Assembly: GCA_002255925.1 (NCBI GenBank)
Contig: NKIH01000005.1
Span: forward strand, 186,001-250,000
From: Burkholderiales bacterium PBB6
GTDB taxonomy: Bacteria; Pseudomonadota; Gammaproteobacteria; Burkholderiales; Burkholderiaceae_C
Direction of reading: 5' to 3'
Length of the DNA: 64,000 bases
Each line of letters starts with the position of its first letter. Position 1 is the stretch's first letter. A program made the position numbers and the translations under genes. The notes beneath the pieces are model-generated. The model did not search any database. It had not been told where the DNA came from and worked only from the letters and a program-made list of their open reading frames with translations. Of this stretch, positions 50,330-59,644 are shown piece by piece.

Positions 50330-52741
50330 ATGAAAAGAGCCGTGAAGATCGTCCTGGGCCTGCTGGCCGTCACCCTGACTGCGGCCGTCGCCGGCGGTGC
50401 CTGGTGGGTGCACAGCAAAGCGCCGGTGCGCGAAGGCCACTTGCAGCTGCAAGGTCTGTCAGCGGCCGTCGACGTGCGCTGGGACGAGCGTGGCGTGCCG
50501 CACCTGAAGGCCGCCAACGACGATGACCTGTACCGTGCGCTCGGCTACCTGCATGCGCAGGACCGTCTGTTCCAGATGGAGATGCTGCGCAGGCTGTCGC
50601 GCGGCGAACTGGCGGAGGTGCTCGGCCCCAAGTTGCTGCCCACCGACCGCCTGTTCCGCACCCTGGGCATTCGCCAACGTGCTGATGCCGTGGCCGCTGG
50701 CATGGACGTGAATTCACCCAGCGCCAAGGCGCTGCTGGCCTACCTGGACGGCGTGAACCAGTATCAAGACACCCGCCCCGCGCCGATGGAGTTCCAGATC
50801 CTGGGCATCCAGAAGCGCCCGTTCAAACCGGAAGACACCCTGAGTGTGGCCGGCTACCTGGCCTATTCCTTCGCCGTGGCCTTCCGCACCGAGCCAGTGC
50901 TGACGCGCGTGCGCGACGACCTCGGCGCGCCTTACCTCGACGTCTTCGACCTCGACTATCACCCCGACGGCGTGCTGGGCAGCCCCTCGGCCACCCAAGC
51001 GCTGAACGACGCCACCCACACCATGCTGGCCCAGTTGGCGCAAGTCAGCGCCGAGGCCTTGCCCTTGGCCGGGCTGCCGCAGTTCGAAGGCAGCAATGCC
51101 TGGGCGGTGTCGGGCCGCTTGACTGAAAGTGGCAAGCCGCTGCTGGCCGGTGACCCGCACATCAGCTTCGCCACGCCGGCGGTCTGGTGGGAAGCCCACC
51201 TGCAATCGCCGGGCTTCGAGCTGTATGGTCACTTCCAGGCCTTGAACCCCAGTGCCTTGCTCGGCCACAACCAGCAATTCGCCTGGAGCCTGACGATGTT
51301 CCAGAACGACGACGTCGACCTGATCGCCGAGAAGACCGATGCCGGCCACCCTGACCAGGTGCTGATCAAGGGCACCTGGCACCGCATGGCGACGCGCGAA
51401 GAGGTGATCCAGGTGAAAGGCGCCGAGCCTGTGCGCCTGACCCTGCGCAGCACACCCCACGGCCCCATCATCAATGAAGCATTGGGCACTGCGGCTGGTC
51501 AGACGCCCATCGCCCTCTGGTGGGCCTTCCTCGAAACGCCCAACCCGGTGTTGCAGGCCTTTCATGAGCTCAACCGCGCCGACACGCTGGAGAAGGCCCG
51601 CACGGCCTCGAGCCACATTCACGCACCCGGCTTGAACATCGTCTGGGCGAATGCCAAGGGCGACATCGGCTGGTGGGCCGCTGCCCTGATTCCTGAACGA
51701 CCGGCCGGCGTGAACCCCGCCTTCATCCTTGATGGCAGCACCGCGCAAGCCGACAAGCTGGGCTTCCGCCCATTCGCCGACAACCCGCAGGAAGAAAACC
51801 CGCAGCGCGGCTACATCATCTCGGCCAACCACCAGCCCGCCACCGGCCAGCCCGTGGCCGGCTACTACAACCTGCCCGACCGGGCCCGCCGCCTGAACCA
51901 GCAACTCGCCGACAGCAACCGGCGCTGGAACACCACCAACAGCCGCGCACTGCAGCTCGATGACGGCACGGCGTATCACAGCCGCGTGCTGGCCAGCGTG
52001 GTGCCGGTGCTGAAACCGCAACTTGCGGCATCGCCCGAAGAATCCGCATTGCTCGACAAGCTGGCCGCCTGGGACGGCCGCTACGGCGTGAGCGCCACCG
52101 AGCCCGCGCTCTTCGCACAGTTGCTGTACGAGATCACCAAGGAAGCCATGGCCGACGAGCTGGGCACCGACAACTTCGCGCTGCTGCTGCGCACCCGCTC
52201 GCTGGACGACGCACTGCCGCGGCTGGTCAGCGACGCTGCCTCGCCGTGGTGGGACAAGCGCGGCACGCCCGCCAAGGAAGACCGCGCCGCCGGCCTGCTG
52301 GCGGCATGGAAGGCCACCCTCGCCCACCTGCGCACGCTGTATGGCCAAGACCCGGCCCAATGGACCTGGGGCCAGACCCACCAGGTCACCCACGCGCACC
52401 CACTGGGCCAGCAGAAGCCGCTCGACCGCATCTTCAACGTCGGCCCGTTCCCGGCACCGGGTGGCCGCGAAACGCCGAACAACTACAGCTACACGACCGG
52501 CCCGGCGCCGTGGTCCACCGTGTATGGCCCGTCCACCCGTCGCCTGATCGACCTGGCCGCTCCGGGCCAGAGCGTGGGCATCAACCCGGTCGGACAGAGC
52601 GGGGTGTGGGGCGACAAGCACTATGCCGATCAAGCGCCGCTGCACATGCGGGGCGACTACCAGCGCCAGTACCTCGATGAGGCCGATGTGGCGACCGCGA
52701 CGCAATCCACCCTGGTGTTCCAGCCGGCAGCGGCGCGCTGA
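50330..52741 (+). CDS. Penicillin acylase family hydrolase
   Basis: The 803-residue protein starts MKRAVKIVLGLLAVTLTAAVAGGAWWV, a membrane anchor or signal, then DVRWDERGVPHLKAANDDDLYRALGYLHAQDRLFQMEMLRRLSRGELAEVLG of the alpha subunit. The autoprocessing nucleophile is Ser255 in FEGSNAWAVSG. The usual family motifs LLGHNQQFAWSLTMFQNDDVDL and YHSRVLASVV follow. These Ntn-hydrolases cleave amides such as penicillins, N-acyl-homoserine lactones or acyl-amino acids in the periplasm. An ATG at 50282 gives 16 extra residues. Confidence 0.93.
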   Translation: MKRAVKIVLGLLAVTLTAAVAGGAWWVHSKAPVREGHLQLQGLSAAVDVRWDERGVPHLKAANDDDLYRALGYLHAQDRLFQMEMLRRLSRGELAEVLGPKLLPTDRLFRTLGIRQRADAVAAGMDVNSPSAKALLAYLDGVNQYQDTRPAPMEFQILGIQKRPFKPEDTLSVAGYLAYSFAVAFRTEPVLTRVRDDLGAPYLDVFDLDYHPDGVLGSPSATQALNDATHTMLAQLAQVSAEALPLAGLPQFEGSNAWAVSGRLTESGKPLLAGDPHISFATPAVWWEAHLQSPGFELYGHFQALNPSALLGHNQQFAWSLTMFQNDDVDLIAEKTDAGHPDQVLIKGTWHRMATREEVIQVKGAEPVRLTLRSTPHGPIINEALGTAAGQTPIALWWAFLETPNPVLQAFHELNRADTLEKARTASSHIHAPGLNIVWANAKGDIGWWAAALIPERPAGVNPAFILDGSTAQADKLGFRPFADNPQEENPQRGYIISANHQPATGQPVAGYYNLPDRARRLNQQLADSNRRWNTTNSRALQLDDGTAYHSRVLASVVPVLKPQLAASPEESALLDKLAAWDGRYGVSATEPALFAQLLYEITKEAMADELGTDNFALLLRTRSLDDALPRLVSDAASPWWDKRGTPAKEDRAAGLLAAWKATLAHLRTLYGQDPAQWTWGQTHQVTHAHPLGQQKPLDRIFNVGPFPAPGGRETPNNYSYTTGPAPWSTVYGPSTRRLIDLAAPGQSVGINPVGQSGVWGDKHYADQAPLHMRGDYQRQYLDEADVATATQSTLVFQPAAAR

Positions 52742-52777
52742 ACTACAACAGTACGGCAGCAGCCCCCAAGAACGAAG

Positions 52778-52800
52778 CCCGCCTCGCCCCCCGAGGCGGG
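52778..52800. terminator. Strong hairpin after the penicillin-acylase gene
   Basis: CCCGCCTCG-CCCCC-CGAGGCGGG has 9-bp arms and a 5-nt loop, 37 bp after the acylase stop. There is no T-run, so it is a possible terminator or RNA-stability element rather than a classic rho-independent terminator. Confidence 0.45.
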
Positions 52801-52892
52801 CGGTAGCTGGCGATACTGCGCGCCATGTTGTACCTGCTGTATCCACTGTTCCGGGGCGTCTCGCCCACACCGCGGCCGTTTGCCGGCCGCCC

Positions 52893-54062
52893 ATGAAGAT
52901 CTTCGTGCTCCACGCGCGTCACCTTGACGTGGCAGCCTGGCAAATCCAATACGCGCTCGGCCGGCGCCCCGACCTCACCCCCTACGGTTATCACCACGCG
53001 GCTGATGAGCACCACCAACTGGTGCACTCCAGGCGCAGCGGCCCGGCATGGCTGCGGCTGCTGGTAGACGGCCTCAGCCGTGCGTTGACCGGCCTCGATT
53101 TCTTTCATGTGCTGTGCAACCTGCCGCGCATCCTGAGAGAGCGTCCGGACATCATCTGGACCCACACGGAATACGAATGGATGCCCTGGCTGCAACTCAG
53201 CCGGTGGTTGCGCCTGCGCCGCATTCCCGTGATTGCCCAGTCGGTGTGGCTGGCTGACCGCTGGCCGACCTTGAACGAGCGCCAGCGCCAACGCGTGACT
53301 AGCCTGGCCGCCGACGCTGCCGCCTGCACCTTTCTCTCGCCGCTGAACGCCGCCTGGGCGCGCAGCGTCAACCTCAATCCGAAGGTGTGCTGGGTGCCCT
53401 TCGGCATCAGCACCGAGAGTTTCCAGCCCATCCCAAACAGCACTGAGCCCCCCCCGGCGGCCCCAACCAATGAGGCCGATGCACCGGCCATCCGGGTCTT
53501 GTCGGTCGGCTCGGACCGGCACCGCGACTGGGCCACGCTCGGCCAGGCCCTCGGCGGCAACAGCCGCTTCGAGCTGCGCGTGGCCAGCGACCAGGCCCTG
53601 GTGGACCTGAAAGCCCAAGGCGCCACGGTGGCAAAGGTCGATCTGGCGATGCTGCGACAGTGGTACGCCTGGGCCGATGTGGTGGCCGTGTCACTCGCAC
53701 CGAACTGGCATGCCTCCGGCCTCACCACCGTGCTGGAGGCCTGTGCGATGGGCAAGCCCGTGGTCGTCACCGACACCGGCGGCCTGCGGGACTGCCTCGG
53801 GGCCGGCGCGCTCACCCTCGTGCCACCGAACGATGCCGCGGCGCTGCGTGACGCCGTCCTGCACCTGCATCAACACCCGGACGCCGCCGCGCTGCAGGTG
53901 GGTGTGGCCCGGGCGCGCGTGGCGCACCAGCAGCTCACCAGCCGAGGCTATGCACGGCGGCATCTGGCCTTGTCGAAACAACTGCTTGACCCGCTCAGGG
54001 TGCATGCCGACACCCGGCCCGCATCAACGACACTGGGCCACACCGCCCACACCGATTTCTGA
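52893..54062 (+). CDS. Family-4-type glycosyltransferase
   Basis: The 389-residue protein starts MKIFVLHARHLDVAAWQIQYAL. The C-terminal half has the GT-B features VLSVGSDRHRDWATLGQAL, WADVVAVSLAPNWHASGLTTVLEACAMGKPVVVTDTGGLRDCL (sugar-nucleotide binding and a conserved ExxAxGxPV-like segment). The N-terminal half shows WTHTEYEWMPWLQLSRW. Donor and acceptor sugars are unknown. It precedes a GNAT gene by 7 bp, so they may be co-transcribed. A longer frame starting at 52623 overlaps the acylase gene and is rejected. Confidence 0.88.
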   Translation: MKIFVLHARHLDVAAWQIQYALGRRPDLTPYGYHHAADEHHQLVHSRRSGPAWLRLLVDGLSRALTGLDFFHVLCNLPRILRERPDIIWTHTEYEWMPWLQLSRWLRLRRIPVIAQSVWLADRWPTLNERQRQRVTSLAADAAACTFLSPLNAAWARSVNLNPKVCWVPFGISTESFQPIPNSTEPPPAAPTNEADAPAIRVLSVGSDRHRDWATLGQALGGNSRFELRVASDQALVDLKAQGATVAKVDLAMLRQWYAWADVVAVSLAPNWHASGLTTVLEACAMGKPVVVTDTGGLRDCLGAGALTLVPPNDAAALRDAVLHLHQHPDAAALQVGVARARVAHQQLTSRGYARRHLALSKQLLDPLRVHADTRPASTTLGHTAHTDF

Positions 54063-54069
54063 GATCGCC

Positions 54070-54651
54070 ATGCTCAACGACCTGCCCTCCGCGCTGCATC
54101 AAGCCACCAGCCTGACGCACGACGGTGTGCTGCTCCGGCCATTCGAAGATAGTGACGCCGAGGCCTTTGCCGAAGCCGCGCGAACCTCGGTCGACACGGT
54201 GGGCGCCTGGATGCCGTGGTGCGCGCCTGACTACACCGCCAACGACGCCGTGTTCTGGTTCGGCCTGTGCCGGCAGGGCTTGGTCAGTGGCACCGCCCAC
54301 GACCTGGGTGTGTTTGATGCCCGCACCGGCGAGTTGCTGGGCGGCGCCGGCCTCAACCAGATCAACAGCCTGCACCGCATGGCCAACCTCGGCTACTGGG
54401 TGCGCAGCTCGAAGCAGCGCCTGGGCGTGGCACGCCGCTGCGTGGCGGCGTTGACGGCGCACGGGTTTCACACCCTGGGCTTGCAGCGCATCGAAATCGT
54501 GGTGGCGGTGGGCAACACCGCCAGCGCAGCCGTGGCCAGGCAGGCCGGTGCGCAGTGGGAATGCACGGCGCGCAACCGGCTCTGGCTGCATGGCGGGCCG
54601 GTTGCGGCCGACGTGTTTTCTCTCGTGCCGCCGATCAGGCCGGCAGCATGA
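54070..54651 (+). CDS. GNAT-family N-acetyltransferase (RimJ/RimL-like)
   Basis: The 193-residue protein starts MLNDLPSALHQATSLTHDGVLLRPFEDSDAEAF. It has the acetyl-CoA-binding RVRSSKQRLGVARRCVAALTAHGFHTLGLQRIEIVVAVGNTASAAVARQAGAQWE, including the RSSKQRLG variant of Q/RxxGxG/A and the final Asn-rich motif. RimJ/RimL-like enzymes acetylate protein N-termini or small amines. It follows the glycosyltransferase closely and ends at a shared terminator. Confidence 0.9.
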   Translation: MLNDLPSALHQATSLTHDGVLLRPFEDSDAEAFAEAARTSVDTVGAWMPWCAPDYTANDAVFWFGLCRQGLVSGTAHDLGVFDARTGELLGGAGLNQINSLHRMANLGYWVRSSKQRLGVARRCVAALTAHGFHTLGLQRIEIVVAVGNTASAAVARQAGAQWECTARNRLWLHGGPVAADVFSLVPPIRPAA

Positions 54652-54654
54652 AAA

Positions 54655-54686
54655 AAGGGCGAGACGCCTGATCAGCGCTCGCCCTT
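54655..54686. terminator. Bidirectional terminator between GNAT and protease genes
   Basis: AAGGGCGAG (54655-54663) and CTCGCCCTT (54678-54686) form a 9-bp stem with a 14-nt loop that can pair further. A-rich sequence precedes it. It lies between two convergent genes. Confidence 0.6.
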
Positions 54687-54740
54687 CGATTTCAGCTTCT
54701 CAAACGACCATCAGCGAGTGGCCGAGGGCCTTCGAGCTGC

Positions 54741-55616
54741 TTACTTGCCTTGACGATATTGCAGGTGCAGCGAGTCCATGCGCGCCACCTGGCCAGCAGT
54801 GAACGAGTTCATGCAGCTGTCGTCGGTGTAGTCCATGAAGTTGGTGATGGGGTCGAGGCCTGCCTTGGTGGTGCAGGAATCACGGCCCACCGGGCAACCG
54901 TAAGCGGCTGACTTCTCGGCCGGGGTGTCAGACACCGAGTCACCCGCGTTGGTGCAGGCGCCCTGGAAGGTGTGATACAGGCCGAGCCAATGGCCCACTT
55001 CGTGGGTGCCGGTGTCGCCTTCGTTGTACGGGGCCGACGAGCCGCCGGGCACGCTGGAGTTCAGCAGCACGACGCCATCCAGCTTCGGGCTGGCGGTGTA
55101 GTCCGACGGGAAAGTGGCCCAGCCCAGCAGGCCGCCGCCAGGGGCAGCGCTGTACAGGTTCAGGGCGCTGGCCGTGCCCTTGCGCAGGGCGGTCTTGGCA
55201 GCCGTTTCAGCCGACGAGCCCGGCGCCATCGTGTACCAGGTGGCGTTGGTCGTGCGGTCCACCGTTTGCAGCGCGAAGCGGAACGGCGTGCTGGCGTAGG
55301 CCGAGTTCAGCACCGCGATCTGGTCGTTGATCATGGCGGTGGTGATGTCGCCGTTGGCAACGCCCGTGCCCTTGTTGATCACGTGGAAGTACACCGGAAT
55401 CGTCACGGTGCCAGCAGCGCGCTCAGCCTCCTGGCCCTTCATGCGACGGCCTTCGACGAAGGCGACCCGCTTGGCTTCGATCTTGTCGCGGGCTGCCTTT
55501 TCAGGGGCCACGGTGTAGCAGCGGTGGCTCAATACGTCGTCCTTGGCGGCATACGACGTTGCGGTGACCAGGCTCAGGGCGGCAAATGCCAGGGTGGTCA
55601 GGGCCAACTTCTTCAT
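54741..55616 (-). CDS. Secreted M43-family zinc metalloprotease
   Basis: The 291-residue protein has a signal peptide ([24 protein letters not shown]) and the extended zinc motif H205[10 protein letters not shown]215, with Met-turn [11 protein letters not shown]. The insertion of cysteine pairs ([22 protein letters not shown]) and [12 protein letters not shown] at the domain start match M43B (pappalysin/cytophagalysin) proteases. It is probably exported and cleaves proteins outside the cell. The T2SS genes gspA and gspB lie nearby but not adjacent. No propeptide beyond about residue 70 was identified. Confidence 0.93.
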   Translation of the reverse strand: MKKLALTTLAFAALSLVTATSYAAKDDVLSHRCYTVAPEKAARDKIEAKRVAFVEGRRMKGQEAERAAGTVTIPVYFHVINKGTGVANGDITTAMINDQIAVLNSAYASTPFRFALQTVDRTTNATWYTMAPGSSAETAAKTALRKGTASALNLYSAAPGGGLLGWATFPSDYTASPKLDGVVLLNSSVPGGSSAPYNEGDTGTHEVGHWLGLYHTFQGACTNAGDSVSDTPAEKSAAYGCPVGRDSCTTKAGLDPITNFMDYTDDSCMNSFTAGQVARMDSLHLQYRQGK

Positions 55617-55679
55617 GTTCAGGAACTCCTCGATCGTGTGTTTGTAAACAGAGGTATCTGACAGTGGGTGGGATCAAAA

Positions 55680-55702
55680 CCCCGCTCTTTTTGAGAGCAG
55701 GG
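55680..55702 (-). terminator. Probable terminator of the cobalamin operon
   Basis: On the minus strand, CCTGCTCT-CAAAA-AGAGCGGGG is followed by TTTTG. The stem has one bulged or mismatched base. It is 151 bp after the cobQ stop and 64 bp before the protease start. Confidence 0.55.
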
Positions 55703-55852
55703 TCACTCTACCCCCCACTTCACGACAGCCCACTAGGGGCTTCACTTGTGTCGTGAATGTGACAAACAGCACGAATCGTTCCAGATCTCCCCGTCATTGG
55801 TAACGATCTTCAAACACACCAGAAACCCCGGCATGCCGCACAGCCCAAATCC

Positions 55853-57355
55853 CTAGGCGGTGCGCTTGTGCAGCCCGGCCGCGGCCCACAGTGCGGGCAG
55901 GTCCATGTGGGCTTCGAGCGTATCGGCCAAGCGCTCCAGGCTCGCTTCACGCAAGGCAGCAAGGTCCACCGACTGGGCATGCCGCAGGCCGGCCCAGCGC
56001 AACAGTGCGGACTGCGCGGCTGGCTGGTCAAACAGGCCGTGCAGGTAGGTGCCCGCCACTTGCCCGTCCTCACTCACCGCACCATCCGGGAGCTCACCGC
56101 CCCCGGCTTGGTGCAGCAGCACGGCCGGCGTACCCAGCGCGGGCCCGGTGCTCACGCCCATGTGGATCTCGTAGCCACTCACCGCTGCATCCGGTGCACC
56201 GGCGAGCAGGCCCACGCCCAGCCGGCCCTGCACCTCACGCAGTTGCTTGTGCGGCTCCAGCGTGGTTTGCATTTCCAGCCAGCCGAGGCCCGCCATGCTG
56301 CCGCCGTCTTCCAGGCCGTGCGGGTCGTGCAGCGCCGTGCCCAGCATCTGGAAGCCGCCGCAGATGCCCAGCACCTTGCCGCCGTAACGCAGGTGGCGTT
56401 GCAGCGCCTTGTCATGGCCCTGCTCCCGCAGCCAGCGCAGGTCGGCCTGCACGTTCTTGCTGCCCGGCAGGATCACCAGATCAGCCTCAGGCAAGGGCTG
56501 ACCCGGGCCGACGTATTGCAGGTCGACCTGCGGGTGCGCGCGCAGCGCGTCGAAGTCGGTGTGGTTGCTGATGCGCGGCAGCACCGGCACCACCACACGC
56601 AGGCGCTTGTCCACGTCATGCGGCAGGGGCTGCCAGGCGGCAATCGCGTCCTCGGCATCCAGATGCAGGCCGTGCAGGTAGGGCACCACGCCGAAGGTGG
56701 GTTTGGCGGTGCGGCTGGTCAGCCAGTCCACGCCGGGCATCAGCAGCGACACATCGCCGCGGAAGCGGTTGATGATGAAGCCGCGCACCAGCGCCTGCTC
56801 TTCCGGTGCCAGGCAATCCAGCGTGCCGGTCAGGTGGGCGAACACGCCGCCGCGGTCGATGTCGGCCACCACCACCACGGGCACCTGGTTGGGCAGGGCA
56901 AAACCCATGTTGGCGATGTCGCGGTCACGCAGATTGATTTCAGCGGGGCTGCCGGCGCCCTCCACCAGCACCACGTCGAACTCGCTGCGCAGGTGGTGCC
57001 AACTCTCTTGCACCGCCTCGAAGGCCACACGCTTGTAGTCATGGAACGCCCGCGCATCCATCTGATGGCGCGCCTGGCCGTGGATGATGATCTGAGCGCC
57101 GGTGTCGGAGCTGGGCTTGATCAGCACCGGGTTCATGTGCACCGTGGGCGCTACGCCAGCAGCCAGCGCCTGGAGCGCCTGGGCCCGGCCAATCTCGCCG
57201 CCGTCGGCCGTCACGGCGCTGTTCAGGGCCATGTTCTGCGGCTTGAACGGCGCCACCTTCACGCCCCGCCGTGCCAGCACGCGGCACAAGCCAGCCACCA
57301 GCGTGGTCTTGCCGGCGTCTGAGGTGGTGCCCTGCACCATCAAGGCGCCCTTCAT
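55853..57355 (-). CDS. cobQ: Cobyric acid synthase
   Basis: The 500-residue amidotransferase starts [31 protein letters not shown], an ATP-binding P-loop. It ends with a type-1 glutamine amidotransferase domain with Cys in [13 protein letters not shown] and the catalytic His near [10 protein letters not shown]. It amidates four carboxyls of adenosylcobyrinic acid a,c-diamide. The start overlaps the upstream stop (ATGA). It is the last gene of the visible operon. Confidence 0.95.
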   Translation of the reverse strand: MKGALMVQGTTSDAGKTTLVAGLCRVLARRGVKVAPFKPQNMALNSAVTADGGEIGRAQALQALAAGVAPTVHMNPVLIKPSSDTGAQIIIHGQARHQMDARAFHDYKRVAFEAVQESWHHLRSEFDVVLVEGAGSPAEINLRDRDIANMGFALPNQVPVVVVADIDRGGVFAHLTGTLDCLAPEEQALVRGFIINRFRGDVSLLMPGVDWLTSRTAKPTFGVVPYLHGLHLDAEDAIAAWQPLPHDVDKRLRVVVPVLPRISNHTDFDALRAHPQVDLQYVGPGQPLPEADLVILPGSKNVQADLRWLREQGHDKALQRHLRYGGKVLGICGGFQMLGTALHDPHGLEDGGSMAGLGWLEMQTTLEPHKQLREVQGRLGVGLLAGAPDAAVSGYEIHMGVSTGPALGTPAVLLHQAGGGELPDGAVSEDGQVAGTYLHGLFDQPAAQSALLRWAGLRHAQSVDLAALREASLERLADTLEAHMDLPALWAAAGLHKRTA

Positions 57356-58164
57356 GCTGCGCGCTCCGGTCGCTTGTGCCACTCGGCAATCAGGGCACGC
57401 AATTGCGGCAAGCCGCGGGTCACCAAAGTCGGGCCTGGCGCGAGGATGTCGGCGGACTTGATCTCACGCACGAAGCCGTCCCGCACCGCCGGCACCACTT
57501 CCCAGCCCGGACGGGCCGTGACCTGATCGGGCACGAAGCGGCGGCCACACCAGCTGCCAACGATGATGTCGGGCGCCCGCGCCACCACGTCCATCGGGTC
57601 GGCGACGATGCGTTGTTTGGCGCCGTGGTGAGCCGCCAGCTCCGGGAAAGCATCCTCGCCGCCCGCCAGCGCTACCAGCTCACTCACCCAACCCACACCG
57701 CTGATGAGCGGATCGTTCCACTCTTCGAACCAGATGCGGGGGCGACGGGTACCCCCGGGCAGTTCCATCAAGAACGGCGACGGCGCCATGGCGGCACTCA
57801 GCTGTGCGATCAGTTGCTCACCCGCCTCCACCCGGTCCACCAGCGCTGCCAGCGTCTGCACCATGCGCAGCATGCCGGCCAGCGTGCGGTGGTTGAAGAC
57901 ATGCACCTCCAGTCCGGCCCGCACCAGTTGCGCGGCCAGGTCAGCCTGCATGTCGGAAAAGGCCACCACCAGATCGGGCTGCACCGCCAGGATGCGCTCC
58001 AGCTGCGCGGTCGAATAGCCGCTGATCTTCGGCTTGTCGCGCCGCGCCTCCGGCGGGTAGACCGTGAAGCCCGAAATGCCGCACACCTGGTCGGCGGCGC
58101 CCAGCAGATACAAGGTCTCGACCGCCTCGGTCGAGAGACAGGCAATGCGCTGGTAGCCGCTCAT
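57352..58164 (-). CDS. BtuF-like cobalamin-binding protein without signal peptide
   Basis: The 270-residue protein starts [43 protein letters not shown]. It has the substrate-binding fold ([69 protein letters not shown]), but no signal sequence, unlike the neighbouring BtuF. It overlaps both flanking genes by 4 bp. It is probably a cytoplasmic corrinoid-binding protein, or the true start is missed. Upstream codons inside btuF do not encode a signal peptide. Confidence 0.8.
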   Translation of the reverse strand: MSGYQRIACLSTEAVETLYLLGAADQVCGISGFTVYPPEARRDKPKISGYSTAQLERILAVQPDLVVAFSDMQADLAAQLVRAGLEVHVFNHRTLAGMLRMVQTLAALVDRVEAGEQLIAQLSAAMAPSPFLMELPGGTRRPRIWFEEWNDPLISGVGWVSELVALAGGEDAFPELAAHHGAKQRIVADPMDVVARAPDIIVGSWCGRRFVPDQVTARPGWEVVPAVRDGFVREIKSADILAPGPTLVTRGLPQLRALIAEWHKRPERAA

Positions 58165-59093
58165 GGCGCTGGCAGCTTCACGGGCTGGCCCGCACGCACC
58201 TGCTCAAACCCCTCGCACATGCGCTTGGCACCCAGCAGGATGCGCGGCGTGTGGCGGCTGATGTGGTCGGACGGGATGGTGACCACCGCCTGCTTGGCGA
58301 TCGGCTCGAAGTGCTTGAAGGCGCGCCAGTGGCCCACGCTGTCGTCAACCTGGCCGTCCAGCGTGCTGGTGGCCAGCACCTGCGGCTGCGCCGCGATCAC
58401 CGCCTCGGCGCTCACCGTGGGCACGTAGGTGGGGTGGCTGCCAAACACGTTGACGCCGCCACACAGGCGCACCACGTCGCTGATCAGATGCTTGTCGTTC
58501 ACCGTCATCAGCGGCTTGTGCCAGATTTGATAGAACACCCGCAGCGGCGGACGCTGGCGGTAGCGCTGCTCCAGCGCTGCCAGATCTCGGGCGTAGGCAT
58601 CGGCCGCTGCGTCTGCCGCCGGCTGGGTGCCGGCCAGCACGCCGAGGCGCCGGATGCTGTCGCCGATCTGCGGCAGGCTGCGCGGCTCGCTGTGGAAGAT
58701 CGGCAGTTTCAAGGCCTTGAGCCGGTCGATCTGCCCGGCCGAGCTGCCGTGCATCCAGACCACGATCAGGTCGGGCTTGAGGGCGGCAATGCGCTCCAGA
58801 TCAAGCCCGTGCGAATCACCCACCACCGGCAGCGCTCGCGCGGCAGCGGGGTAATCGCCATAACGCACATTGGCCACCACCTTGTCACCGGCACCGGCCG
58901 CAAACAGCAGCTCGGTGGTGTGCGGCGCCAGGCTGACGATGCGCATGGCCGGGCCGGCCAAGCTCACCGTTCGGCCGTCGTCGTCCAGCGCCGACACAGG
59001 CGCGGCGTGGGCGGGCATGGCGCATGCAAACAATGCCAAGGCGGCAACGGCCAGGCCTGCATTCAAGTTCATCTTGCTCTTCAACATCGTCAA
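58161..59093 (-). CDS. btuF: Periplasmic vitamin B12-binding protein (BtuF)
   Basis: The 310-residue protein has a signal peptide (MTMLKSKMNLNAGLAVAALALFACAMPAHA) and the class-III binding fold: TVSLAGPAMRIVSLAPHTTELLFAAGAGDKVVANVRYGDYPAAARALPVVGDSHGLDLERIAALKPDLIVVWMHG. BtuF delivers B12 to BtuCD. No BtuC or BtuD gene is visible. It overlaps cobU and the second BtuF-like gene by 4 bp. MNLNAG at 59072 is an alternative start. Confidence 0.88.
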   Translation of the reverse strand: MTMLKSKMNLNAGLAVAALALFACAMPAHAAPVSALDDDGRTVSLAGPAMRIVSLAPHTTELLFAAGAGDKVVANVRYGDYPAAARALPVVGDSHGLDLERIAALKPDLIVVWMHGSSAGQIDRLKALKLPIFHSEPRSLPQIGDSIRRLGVLAGTQPAADAAADAYARDLAALEQRYRQRPPLRVFYQIWHKPLMTVNDKHLISDVVRLCGGVNVFGSHPTYVPTVSAEAVIAAQPQVLATSTLDGQVDDSVGHWRAFKHFEPIAKQAVVTIPSDHISRHTPRILLGAKRMCEGFEQVRAGQPVKLPAP

Positions 59094-59644
59094 CCCTTCA
59101 TCGGCAGCACGCAGCCGGCCATCACGAACTGCACCTGCGTGCTCAAGGCCGCCAAGGCTTGGTGCAGGCGGCCGTTTTCATCCACGAACAAGCGGTTCAA
59201 GGCGCCCATCGGCACGATGCCGTGGCCGACCTCGTTGCCAATCAGCACCACATCGGCCTGCAGCGCGGGCAGCGCAGCCAGCAGCGCGGCGCGCTGCTCG
59301 TGCCAAGCCGGCCCGGGCTGCAAGGCGCGCACGGTGTTCAGGTCCACATCAGGCGGCACATCGGCCAGCAGCAGGTTGCTGAGCCACAGCGTCAGGCAAT
59401 CCACCACCAGCATGCGGCCCGGCCCATCGGCCTCTTGCAGGGCGGCGGCCAATTCGCGCGGGGCCTCCACGGTGCGCCAATGCGCCGGACGCTGGCGCTG
59501 GTGGGCGGCAATGCGTGCGGTCATTTCTTCATCCCAGGCCTGCGCCGTGGCCACCACCGTCACGGCGTGGCCGCTGTCAGCCGCCAGGCGTTCAGCCAGC
59601 GCGCTCTTGCCACTGCGGGCGCCGCCAATCAGCAAGGTGATCAC
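59090..59644 (-). CDS. cobU: Adenosylcobinamide kinase/guanylyltransferase
   Basis: The 184-residue bifunctional enzyme starts at GTG (VITLLIGGARSGKSALAERLA), its P-loop, and has VVATAQAWDEEMTARIAAHQRQRPAHWRTVEAP, LVVDCLTLWLSNLL and VLIGNEVGHGIVPMGALNRLFVDENGRLHQAL. It phosphorylates adenosylcobinamide and adds GMP. The GTG start overlaps the cbiA stop by 4 bp (GTGA). An earlier frame start has no homology. Confidence 0.95.
   Translation of the reverse strand: MITLLIGGARSGKSALAERLAADSGHAVTVVATAQAWDEEMTARIAAHQRQRPAHWRTVEAPRELAAALQEADGPGRMLVVDCLTLWLSNLLLADVPPDVDLNTVRALQPGPAWHEQRAALLAALPALQADVVLIGNEVGHGIVPMGALNRLFVDENGRLHQALAALSTQVQFVMAGCVLPMKG

Noticed and set aside
50714-52894. 726-codon open frame opposite the penicillin acylase
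   Set aside because: Antisense shadow of a strongly conserved gene, with no domain motif.
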